64,000 nucleotides of DNA from an uncultured Eubacterium sp. (lineage in GTDB: Bacteria; Bacillota; Clostridia; Lachnospirales; Lachnospiraceae). The stretch spans positions 62,001-126,000 of the forward strand of contig CAUCXT010000001.1 of assembly GCA_958446835.1 (NCBI GenBank). Direction: 5' to 3'. The notes beneath the pieces are model-generated. The model saw only the letters and a list, made by a program, of their open reading frames with translations, did no database searches and was not told where the DNA came from. Shown piece after piece: positions 56,915 to 64,000 of the stretch. The position numbers were made by a program, and so were the translations under genes. The stretch's first letter is position 1. Each line of letters opens with the position of its first letter.

Positions 56915-59900
56915 CTACTTTTTATTTTCCTGCTCTCGGAATTTTCCGAAAACAATCATACAGGCTATAACCATAATGAGTACTATAACATAGAATATAC
57001 TCGAAGGAGCAAAAAATCTTATTGTTCCCGCTGTAAAATTCACCAAATATACAATAAGTGACACCACAGACAATGCTGTTATGACATATTTCTCTTTTCT
57101 TCTTCCGAACCACTCATAAATTACAACTCCAAGAAGAATTATGAGTGCCAAGAAATTGAATAATATAAAGTGTGAAGTCTCTTCATCAGCAACAGTATTG
57201 TTCTCATCAGCTGTATCCTGCACCACATCACTATTATTACCATCGGGTTGAACTTCATTTTTTACATCCTTATATATGAGCATGGCATCGCAGAATCTGT
57301 CTGTCTCACATGTAATTGTATTAGGATTACTATCAAGATCTTCACATCTGATAATCTCAACGCTTCCGTCTTCATGCACATGCGATAAAAGAAGTTCAAA
57401 AACCCTTCCATCAGCCACCAGCTCATCTGATATATCCATGACAAATCTTATCTTGTCCGAAACCTCTGCAATATTTTCCCATTCCGTTTCATTTTTTATC
57501 CTGAACAGATTTATCTGCATCTTGGTTCCAATATTGCTATCATCATCAAGTGCCGCGACAAGCTCATCATATGTTACAACCTCTTCCTCCTGCTGTATTA
57601 CAAGGCGGATCTCAAGCTGTTCACCGGACATAACCCCAATAAGTTCCTGCGGCTGCACGATTGTTCTAAGAACATGCTCAGCATCTGTAAAGTTTCCTGA
57701 AACAATAAGTTCACTCTTATTGTCGACTGTAATATTTATAATTCCAGCGTCAACTGTTTTTTCAAGACATTCTTCTGCAATATCCTCATTAACAAGCAGA
57801 CCTGCCATTTCTTCAGGAGTTACACCCAACTCTGCAAGGATTGAATCCTGTTTAACTTCAATGTCCTTAACAAGTTCAACAAGCTCTGCATGCTTGATGA
57901 CATTAGTTCCGACAACAACCTCTGCGTCCTCTTTAACATCTTCATCAATCTTAACTTCTTCCCTATTGATTACATTCTTTATCTCTTCCGCAGCATCCTT
58001 GACTTTATTTGTTCCATCATTTTTCTCCGGAACAGATGAAACGTAATCTTCACTTTCTGTTGGAACAGTTGTAAAGCTTCCGTCCTTGGATACCTGAATA
58101 ACATAACCTGCTGCATTCTCGCCGACATTGTCTGTATTGTAATTAACCGTCATCTCCGTGATACCTATATCATCAAGAGACGTAACCTCAACCATCCCCG
58201 GCGCATTAAGCTTCCACACTGCGTAGAGAACCCTATCACCGTCAATGGTCATCTCCTGTCCTGCTGTATAATCTACCTTGGTAGTTCTTACAAACTCACT
58301 GCTCCAACCGATAAAAGTATATCCCTGTCTTGTATAGTCCGTTAACTGCGCGGTTGTTACAATGCTTCCCGCCGGTGCAGAATAATTCTCAGGTATACTT
58401 CCCATGCCTTCAGCATTATCATTCATATTGTATGAAAGAACCGAATAGGCCTTCCATTGTGCGTACAACACAGTATTTCCGGCTATTGAAAATGTCTCAC
58501 CGGGAATATATATTCCACTGCTTCCGTCCTGACTGGTGCTCCAGCCTGCAAAAGTTCTCTCATTCTCCTTGTCATCTGTGATTGACGGTGAAAGAACCTC
58601 GTAACTGCTTCCCACAGAATATCCTTTATTATCTGCTCCTTCATCAATACCATCAACCGTTCCCTCAGGAAGTCCATCTGTACCATCCATATTGTAGGTA
58701 ACAATATAGTTCTGATTAAATCTTGCAACCACATTGATGGATTTTGTAGCCGGATTGAGAGCAAGCTGATTATCCTCTATTGAATCTATTCCGTATAAAG
58801 GTGCATTTTCTGATGTAAGCTTCTCTCCATCCTCTGTGTACCAGCCATCAAATACAGAATATTTATTAGAAGGATTGGCTGTTATAGTTGTTCCTTCTAC
58901 TTCAACCATACCACCTGTGCTATCTGTTGACTCTCCGTTGGTCTGGACTCCGCAGCTTATTGAAATCTGCGCACCCGCCTGTGCTACGCTTCCGACACCG
59001 AAGCTGAACTTAACTATCCCACCACTTGGTATATTAGTATATGAAGCAACTAATCCTGAATCAATTTCCTGACATCCAATTACATAATCAGATTCCCTCG
59101 TACCTGAATATATATATTTGTCATAATAATACGATTCAATGGTTGACTTAATATTCTGGGAAAAAGCTAATCTGTCATAATAGTAACCAACCCAGTAATA
59201 TGCCGGAGTTGAATCGAACTTAAGTACAAGAGCAGGATCTGAATTAACTGCATCCTCTGTCCTGGCAGCACCTACCATCTGAATCTGTTTAATGATATTA
59301 TTATCGTCAAATACTGTCTTAAGTGCCGCATAATCACAAAATTTCGTAACCGAATAATCAGAAAGCATTACATCTGCTCCGACAGCAAATGACCGCTCTC
59401 CCTCCGCTAAATCAGCTTCAACCTCCACTATATGTTCATTACTGCTGTTAAATGAAACCCGAAGTGCATCCAGAGCAGCTCCTTCATCCTCATCCCAGCC
59501 ATATCCCCAGTCTGAAGCCTTCACTGCTGCAGGTGCAGAAGCAGCATTTGTATATAGCTGCCAACCCCTGCTGTAGGATGTATTCATCCAATACAATGTT
59601 CCATTCAGGTTATATAAACCCATAACATCAAAATTCAGAACCCTCGTTGATCTCCAAGAGTTAATGCTTGTATAGCACATTACACCATTGCTGACATACC
59701 AATAACCATTAAAATTCTCTTTTGTCATAGCAGCCATACTTTTCATAACCGCATCACCGGACTTAATAAGCATAACCGATTTCGTTGTTGATATACCATT
59801 CACTATACATCTGTACCAATATCCATCCTTAGGCTCACTCACATGATATGTGAGTGAATCTGCACCCGGAATGTCTTCATATACTCCATCTTTTTCCGGC

Positions 59901-60517
59901 GCACACTGCCACTGTACGGTTCCTACCGCAGAAGCATCAACCACATCTGCAACAAGCGTGATATCTGTTCTTGTCGCGCTCTTTCCATAAGGATAATCAT
60001 TATTCATAAATGTAACTGAGCTAAGTGCAAGTGCAGTGAAAAAATTTACCTCATTAACAAACTCAGCATCACTTGTCTCATCTGTTATCTCCTCTGATAC
60101 AGGCTCTGTCTCACTTGTACCTTCTGTTATCTCTTCCGATACAGGCTCCGTTTCATCTGTTTCCTCTGTTATCTCCTCTGATACGGACTCTGTCTCACCT
60201 GTTTCCTCCGTTACCTCTTCCGGTACAGATTCTGCCTCACCTGTCCCCTCAGTCACTTCTTCCGATACAGACTCCGTCTTATCTGTCTCCTCTGTTATCT
60301 CCTCTGATACGGACTCTGTCTCACTTGTACCTTCTGTTATCTCTTCCGAAGCCGGAACAACATCCATCTCTGTTGTCATTTCGGTTTCACTTTCAAGTTC
60401 TTCCGCATGCACATGCTGGACAGGCGCTATATTCACACTTGTAAACAACATCGCTGCGCAAAGAATTGACGACAATATTCTTTTTCTGTTCTTCTTTGCA
60501 ATCTCAATGTACTTCAT
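56915..60517 (-). CDS. Large repeat-containing cell-surface protein with C-terminal membrane helices
   Basis: This 1200-residue protein starts at ATG (60517) behind AAGGAGG. A signal peptide (residues 1-38, ending VHA-EE) is followed by seven tandem 14-residue Glu/Thr/Ser repeats (57-154). An Ig-like region, a large unique beta-rich part and two InlB-type beta repeats follow (YNMDGTDG...GWSTSQDG...YAQWK and YNMNDNAEG...GWSSEF...YAVWK). A Val/Glu-rich region comes next, and three hydrophobic helices close the protein. There is no LPXTG motif, so the anchor is the membrane itself. It is probably an adhesin or a sensor of the cell surface. It lies 16 bases after the pseudo-receiver gene. Confidence 0.85.
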   Translation of the reverse strand: MKYIEIAKKNRKRILSSILCAAMLFTSVNIAPVQHVHAEELESETEMTTEMDVVPASEEITEGTSETESVSEEITEETDKTESVSEEVTEGTGEAESVPEEVTEETGETESVSEEITEETDETEPVSEEITEGTSETEPVSEEITDETSDAEFVNEVNFFTALALSSVTFMNNDYPYGKSATRTDITLVADVVDASAVGTVQWQCAPEKDGVYEDIPGADSLTYHVSEPKDGYWYRCIVNGISTTKSVMLIKSGDAVMKSMAAMTKENFNGYWYVSNGVMCYTSINSWRSTRVLNFDVMGLYNLNGTLYWMNTSYSRGWQLYTNAASAPAAVKASDWGYGWDEDEGAALDALRVSFNSSNEHIVEVEADLAEGERSFAVGADVMLSDYSVTKFCDYAALKTVFDDNNIIKQIQMVGAARTEDAVNSDPALVLKFDSTPAYYWVGYYYDRLAFSQNIKSTIESYYYDKYIYSGTRESDYVIGCQEIDSGLVASYTNIPSGGIVKFSFGVGSVAQAGAQISISCGVQTNGESTDSTGGMVEVEGTTITANPSNKYSVFDGWYTEDGEKLTSENAPLYGIDSIEDNQLALNPATKSINVVARFNQNYIVTYNMDGTDGLPEGTVDGIDEGADNKGYSVGSSYEVLSPSITDDKENERTFAGWSTSQDGSSGIYIPGETFSIAGNTVLYAQWKAYSVLSYNMNDNAEGMGSIPENYSAPAGSIVTTAQLTDYTRQGYTFIGWSSEFVRTTKVDYTAGQEMTIDGDRVLYAVWKLNAPGMVEVTSLDDIGITEMTVNYNTDNVGENAAGYVIQVSKDGSFTTVPTESEDYVSSVPEKNDGTNKVKDAAEEIKNVINREEVKIDEDVKEDAEVVVGTNVIKHAELVELVKDIEVKQDSILAELGVTPEEMAGLLVNEDIAEECLEKTVDAGIINITVDNKSELIVSGNFTDAEHVLRTIVQPQELIGVMSGEQLEIRLVIQQEEEVVTYDELVAALDDDSNIGTKMQINLFRIKNETEWENIAEVSDKIRFVMDISDELVADGRVFELLLSHVHEDGSVEIIRCEDLDSNPNTITCETDRFCDAMLIYKDVKNEVQPDGNNSDVVQDTADENNTVADEETSHFILFNFLALIILLGVVIYEWFGRRKEKYVITALSVVSLIVYLVNFTAGTIRFFAPSSIFYVIVLIMVIACMIVFGKFREQENKK
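60056..60349 (-). repeat. Seven 42-bp tandem repeats in the surface-protein gene
   Basis: Seven in-frame units of 14 codons encode variants of SEEITEETDETESV. The degenerate DNA copies also create long open frames on the opposite strand that are not genes. Copy number may vary between strains. Confidence 0.9.
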
Positions 60518-60533
60518 TGTTTTTCTCCTTCCT

Positions 60534-60896
60534 TTATAAGTACCTCAAATTGTTTAGTTCATCCTGTATTATCTCTTTGGTTATCGTCGGGCTAGATATA
60601 TAGCCGCTGTACCTAAGCTTCAGTGCTTCCTTCATATACAACTGATTCCGTGAGAGAAAAATCAGATTGGTTCGCGGAAAACGTTCCTTGACTTTTCTTG
60701 CGAGAAGATATCCCCTTCCCCGCTCATCCTCAAGGCTTATAAATGCTACCGATGAATCTTTTTTGTCGATGTACTCTAACAGCACATCCGAATTGTTAAA
60801 ATCTGCCACATCCGACTTTGGCGGTGCGGCCTTTTGAATAATGTTCTTAAGATGACTTCTCTGTCTGGAGTCCTCCTCGTAGATAACTATATCCAA
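60534..60896 (-). CDS. Receiver-like protein lacking the phospho-acceptor aspartate
   Basis: The protein is 120 residues from TTG 60896, eight bases after GGAGG; a GTG two codons upstream is too close to that site. The fold pattern is that of a response-regulator receiver: IVIYEEDSRQRSHLKNII at the acidic pocket, then VAFISLEDERGRGYLLARKVKE, FLSRN and GYISSPTI. Where the receiver at 61099-61878 has VAFLDIEM, this one has VAFISLED, so the phospho-Asp is Ser. The final Lys-Pro is Ser-Pro. It is a stand-alone domain with no output. It is cotranscribed with the surface protein, so a phosphorylation-independent regulatory role is possible. Confidence 0.75.
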   Translation of the reverse strand: MDIVIYEEDSRQRSHLKNIIQKAAPPKSDVADFNNSDVLLEYIDKKDSSVAFISLEDERGRGYLLARKVKERFPRTNLIFLSRNQLYMKEALKLRYSGYISSPTITKEIIQDELNNLRYL

Positions 60897-61000
60897 GCGC
60901 ACTACCTCCGTTTCAGGCTCTTTTTACATAAATGTAACATGCCAAATGTGACAAAAGTATTACAAATTCGGAAGAATTTTAAATTTATTCTCTATTTTGG

Positions 61001-61044
61001 TAAAAAAAATGACGGATAACCTCCAATAAATGTTATCCGTCATT
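61001..61044 (-). terminator. Terminator of the sensor kinase/SARP regulator operon
   Basis: A perfect 13-bp stem (61008-61020 with 61032-61044, 11-base loop) is followed by eight T on the minus strand, 54 bases after the regulator stop. Confidence 0.9.
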
Positions 61045-61098
61045 CATATTAAATCAGCAGTTAAAAACTCTGCTGTGAAGTCTGTTATATAATTATAG

Positions 61099-61878
61099 TT
61101 ATGCCTTGAAGAACTCTCCCCAGCTGTACTGCGACATATACTCTCCGTTATATGCCCTAACTCCCTCAGGCTTATTGTTTAAATAATCATAGTAATCACA
61201 CTCTATTGCATTCACATCTATCGCATACTTATTCCATGATGTCACAAGTATATTGGATATGCCTTCTTTCTTAAGAGTTGTAACGAGGTCTTTCTTTACC
61301 TGTTGAAGATAGTTGGCTGTGCTCTTGTCATCCTCTGAATCCTCCCACAGAACTGCCCTCAGTTCACCCGATGTCACAGCACTTCCTCTCCTGTCGACAA
61401 GGTATGCAAGTAACTCCCTCGACTTGCTTCTCTCGAAGCTGAGGCTCTTTCCTTTTACAAAGATATCAAAGTTACCGAAGCACTTCACCACCGGCTTCCC
61501 GCTCTCTGCTATTGTCCCTTCAACCGGATTCCTTAAGTTTTCAAGCTCATCACGCACATCTTCGCAGCTCACAGGCTTTAACAGGTATCCGCTCACATGC
61601 ATCTTCATTCCAATTCCCATGTACTCTCTGTAACCTGTCGCAAATATTATATTTATCTTCGGATTTTTCTGCTTGAGCTTTTTCGCCACCTCGATTCCTG
61701 ACATATAGCCCATCTCAATATCAAGAAATGCCACATCACACATTGTATCTTCCGCGAACTTTATTATTTCTCCGGGGTCGGTAAAGGCATACACCTGCGC
61801 CGAAGGTGCAACCTTCTTAATCGCTTCAACCATGCCGTCAAGCACCAGTTTTTCATCATCTGCTGCAATAATATTCAT
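61099..61878 (-). CDS. Response regulator with SARP-like output domain
   Basis: The protein is 259 residues from ATG 61878, which is better spaced to GGAG than the ATG one codon earlier. The receiver domain is intact: AADDEK, phospho-Asp in CDVAFLDIEMGYMSG (near residue 55), Thr/Ala in FATGY and Lys in LLKPV. After a linker, the output domain (VKCFGNFDIFVKGKSLSFERSKSRELLAYLV...AVTSGELRAVLW...TANYLQQVKKDL) resembles the OmpR-like winged helix of SARP/transcriptional activator proteins, with a short BTAD-like end. It is downstream of the sensor kinase on the same strand. Such pairs are common in Lachnospiraceae. Confidence 0.88.
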   Translation of the reverse strand: MNIIAADDEKLVLDGMVEAIKKVAPSAQVYAFTDPGEIIKFAEDTMCDVAFLDIEMGYMSGIEVAKKLKQKNPKINIIFATGYREYMGIGMKMHVSGYLLKPVSCEDVRDELENLRNPVEGTIAESGKPVVKCFGNFDIFVKGKSLSFERSKSRELLAYLVDRRGSAVTSGELRAVLWEDSEDDKSTANYLQQVKKDLVTTLKKEGISNILVTSWNKYAIDVNAIECDYYDYLNNKPEGVRAYNGEYMSQYSWGEFFKA

Positions 61879-62022
61879 CATTTTCTCCTATTTATATATA
61901 ATACGGATTGTTTCCATTCCAATAATCTGTATTTCTTCTGCAAACCCGTAGTCTTGCCTACCGCATAAAACTGCATACGATATTACCTATCCCTAGGTAT
62001 ACTTATCGTAACCACAGTTCCG

Positions 62023-63273
62023 TCACCCGGTCTGCTTGAAATTGCAAGCTTTCCGTTGCACTTGTTGTTCCAGTCTTGTCTGTACATTTTTGATTCCTAC
62101 ATGTACCTTTCCGTCATTTTTCTTTTCATTGACATCAAATCCTGCACCATCGTCCGACACAACCACATAGTCTGCATTTTCCTCAAAATATGTTGTTATC
62201 TTTATAGTTCCGCCACCTGATTTTCTACACACTCCATACTTGACGGCATTCTCCACTATAGGCTGCAATGTGAGTGACGGAAGAAGGAACTCCGTATCGT
62301 GTATATCGTACTCCACCTTGACCCTGTCACCAAAACGCCTTTTTTCTATTGAGAGATAGTTGTTGGTATGTTCAAGCTCCTTCTCAAATGATATCAATTC
62401 ATTAGTCTCTATTGTCTCTAGGTTCATTCTAAGATATGATGAAAAATCCCCAACCATCTCCTGTGCTGCCTGTGGATCAGTCACACACATCTGCCTGATT
62501 GCGACCAGCGTATTGTAGATGAAATGCGGTGCTATCTGTGACATCATAAGCGATATTCTAAGGTCTGCCGCCTCCTTCTGCTTCATCGCAAGCTTCCTGC
62601 TCTGCTCAATGAATGACACAATCAGCATAAAAATCATGGATATGCTTATTGAAATATTCACAAACGATATTCCATAGTAGAATATCTGCACAAGCGTCAT
62701 AATCATCGGAAGTGCCATATATGACAGAAACGCAATCAGCATCTGCCTGCTTATGTTTTTTCTGTACTGCACAAGAAGACTTATGTCAATAAGCATGCCT
62801 GTCATCGGAATAATCATTGAAATAAAATGAAGCGAGTTTCGATGATAGTAGTTATCGGCATCTATGTAATAATACATGTGGTTAAACTGCGATATTATAT
62901 TCATCAAAATTCCGGTAGTTGCAAGGATAAACACCATATATACGCGGAACCTAGCTTCCCTTGGAACACCCTTCTCAAAAAGATATGTATTCATATACGC
63001 ATTGTAAAGTGCCAGAATAAAGTCACTGAGCACGAATACGCAGAAATTGCTTACAACAACAAAATAGTATCCTTTTAGCCCCGGATACCCGCGCGTCGCC
63101 CACGCAACAGCATCCATCAGCAACAGAAACGCCGTCGTGACCTGCAACGATATCATAAGTATTCTTTTCTTCCTGTCAAAGCTTCTGCTCATCAACATGC
63201 ATACAGCAGCTATCACTCCGAATATGCTCCCCCACAGAAGCATTGCTATATGAATTGACTGTCTGTTGAACAT
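62023..63273 (-). CDS. LytS-type sensor histidine kinase, frameshifted near its C-terminus
   Basis: The protein is 416 residues as read from ATG 63273 (nine bases after AGGAG; an ATG two codons upstream is possible). Seven hydrophobic segments fill residues 5-220. The kinase part has MMSQIAPHFIYNTLVAIRQM (phospho-His), LPSLTLQPIVENAVKYGV and DDGAGFD. The end reads HVGIKNVQTRLEQQ, then VQRKACNFKQTG and a stop. Removing the G at 62061 restores QQCNGKLAISSRPG, then DGTVVTISIPRDR, ending at 61983, exactly the family ending. The last strand of the ATPase is thus lost by a one-base insertion. It may still fold partly, be dead, or be a sequencing error. Confidence 0.85.
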   Translation of the reverse strand: MFNRQSIHIAMLLWGSIFGVIAAVCMLMSRSFDRKKRILMISLQVTTAFLLLMDAVAWATRGYPGLKGYYFVVVSNFCVFVLSDFILALYNAYMNTYLFEKGVPREARFRVYMVFILATTGILMNIISQFNHMYYYIDADNYYHRNSLHFISMIIPMTGMLIDISLLVQYRKNISRQMLIAFLSYMALPMIMTLVQIFYYGISFVNISISISMIFMLIVSFIEQSRKLAMKQKEAADLRISLMMSQIAPHFIYNTLVAIRQMCVTDPQAAQEMVGDFSSYLRMNLETIETNELISFEKELEHTNNYLSIEKRRFGDRVKVEYDIHDTEFLLPSLTLQPIVENAVKYGVCRKSGGGTIKITTYFEENADYVVVSDDGAGFDVNEKKNDGKVHVGIKNVQTRLEQQVQRKACNFKQTG

Positions 63274-63398
63274 ATCCATTCACTCCTATGTAAAAAACAA
63301 TTTTCATCTATTGTTAAGGTTAATATCATATGTTTTATATACTATGTCACTGTATATTGTACATATTATCACACATACATAAAAAAATCAAAAAATAG

Positions 63399-63427
63399 TT
63401 GAAATTTTTTCCATACTATGATATTAT
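63399..63427 (+). promoter_or_regulatory. tRNA promoter
   Basis: TTGAAA (63399-63404), 17 bases, TATTAT (63422-63427) with TGA before it. The start predicted near 63434 is three bases before the tRNA. Confidence 0.75.
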
Positions 63428-63436
63428 ATCTTTCAG

Positions 63437-63510
<74 letters not shown>

Positions 63511-63521
63511 TTAGATCAAAG

Positions 63522-63548
63522 CATCTGCTAAAATGCAGATGTTTTTTT
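63522..63548 (+). terminator. Terminator of the tRNA gene
   Basis: A 7-bp stem (63522-63528 with 63535-63541) is followed by seven T, 12 bases after the tRNA end. Confidence 0.9.
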
Positions 63549-63556
63549 AATTTAAA

Positions 63557-63579
63557 GGGCAGCCGCATAACGGCTGCCC
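63557..63579 (-). terminator. Terminator-like hairpin after the partial glycosidase gene
   Basis: A perfect 9-bp GC-rich stem (63557-63565 with 63571-63579, 5-base loop) is followed by TTTAAATT on the minus strand. It lies 26 bases after the stop codon of the gene at the right edge. Confidence 0.65.
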
Positions 63580-63605
63580 CTATTTCTATAACATTCTATA
63601 ACAAA

Positions 63606-64000
63606 TTATTCAAACCTAAACCACTTAAGGTCGAAATTACATCCCGGCAGGAATACAAGGTTCACGTCATATATTCCTTCCACATTGTCAAGCTCAAAAT
63701 GCCTGCAAACATAGCCGTCATCGCCTACTGCACAGCCTGTAGCATTACCTGATGTTGCGTTATCGCTCATAACGAACTCCGCAATCTGATTTAAGCTGCC
63801 ATCAGCATTTGCAAAGCGGATATGTATTGTGTTCTTCTCAAGAACGGAGCGTCCGCAGATTGTTATGCCATGTACGCCCTTGGAGAAATCCATACCCTTA
63901 TATGTAAGAGAGACATTGTTTCCTATTCCTGTTATGGCGTCGTTCTCAAGCGTGTATGTGTCACCATACAGCGCATCATTGTCCACCGCAAGGTTCTCAT
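63606..64000 (-). CDS. C-terminal jelly-roll domain of a probable glycoside hydrolase (cut by window edge)
   Basis: The frame is open to the right edge and ends at 63606, showing about 130 residues. The visible part is beta-rich with the segments VSLTYKGMDFSKG, ITICGRSVLEKNTIHIRF and FELDNVEGIYDVNLVFLPG, then FDLKWFRFE. This is the pattern of a CBM6-like carbohydrate-binding jelly roll, often found at the C-terminus of GH2-type beta-galactosidases in Lachnospiraceae. The catalytic part lies outside the window, so the enzyme family is an inference. Confidence 0.6.
   Translation of the reverse strand, partial: ENLAVDNDALYGDTYTLENDAITGIGNNVSLTYKGMDFSKGVHGITICGRSVLEKNTIHIRFANADGSLNQIAEFVMSDNATSGNATGCAVGDDGYVCRHFELDNVEGIYDVNLVFLPGCNFDLKWFRFE

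Noticed and set aside
57276..58046. 256-codon Ser-rich plus-strand frame.
   Set aside because: It is a shadow of the surface-protein gene, with biased Ser/Ile/Leu composition and no start signal.
60036..60539. Long plus-strand Ser/Val-rich open frames opposite the surface-protein repeats.
   Set aside because: Their periodicity simply mirrors the 42-bp repeats of the minus-strand gene; no ribosome site and low-complexity composition.

Overview
The window reads as chromosome of a low-to-mid GC anaerobic Firmicute of the Clostridia, most likely a gut Lachnospiraceae (Lachnospira/Roseburia/Butyrivibrio-like). This is inferred from CIRCE-controlled hrcA-grpE-dnaK-dnaJ, two T-box leaders, a bacterial GlnRS, a PF06541-type membrane protein, a high-cysteine small protein and several cytosolic plant-polysaccharide hydrolases. 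Species was not determined.

Layout. 1-4.9 kb: LTA-synthase-like protein (cut by the edge), DUF2225, glnS and a serine hydrolase. 5-10.4 kb: a membrane-anchored alpha/beta hydrolase, then a GH74-GH31 pair for xyloglucan. 10.5-14.4 kb: a two-repeat lipoprotein, a MATE pump and a D-Ala-D-Ala carboxypeptidase. 14.4-20.3 kb: the heat-shock operon, ending in a fucosyltransferase-like gene. 20.4-22.4 kb: an AT-rich island with a lipoprotein, a C39-like peptidase whose signal peptide carries a stop codon, and gene debris. 22.5-36.5 kb: ABC exporter, PilZ, queA, T-box-pheST, truA, T-box-thrS, a HAD phosphatase and icd. 36.7-39.2 kb: small accessory genes (high-Cys protein, Fic protein, a small membrane ORF, two genes sharing a Ser-Pro-Glu-Gln motif). 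39.2-46.8 kb: PF06541 protein, FNT channel, leuS, Dabb protein and a large GGDEF/EAL protein. 47.1-50.6 kb: an ankyrin-GH43 fusion and a UDP-sugar pyrophosphorylase. 50.7-53.3 kb: an OmpR-type two-component system and DUF4342. 53.45-53.76 kb: a compact locus with the architecture of a par/Fst type I toxin-antitoxin system. 53.8-56.8 kb: a metal-efflux operon (ArsR, separate HMA chaperone, P1B ATPase). 56.9-63.3 kb: a repeat-rich surface protein with a pseudo-receiver, and a sensor kinase/SARP-type regulator pair whose kinase is frameshifted near its end. 63.4-64 kb: tRNA-Pro(CGG) and the end of a probable glycoside hydrolase.

The strongest hunting result is the 53.45-53.76 kb locus. A 31-residue hydrophobic peptide aligns with Fst. 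Convergent sigma-A-like promoters face each other across a bidirectional terminator. A direct repeat puts the complement of the toxin start region at the 5' end of the opposing RNA. Other notable points are the ankyrin-GH43 fusion with two in-frame tandem-repeat inserts, altered KMSKS loops in both GlnRS and LeuRS, a ThrRS without a TGS domain, the broken C39 peptidase and sensor kinase, and a terminator embedded in the coding end of a convergent gene. No CRISPR array, prophage, complete insertion sequence or rRNA was seen. All calls come from reading the sequence; no database search was run.
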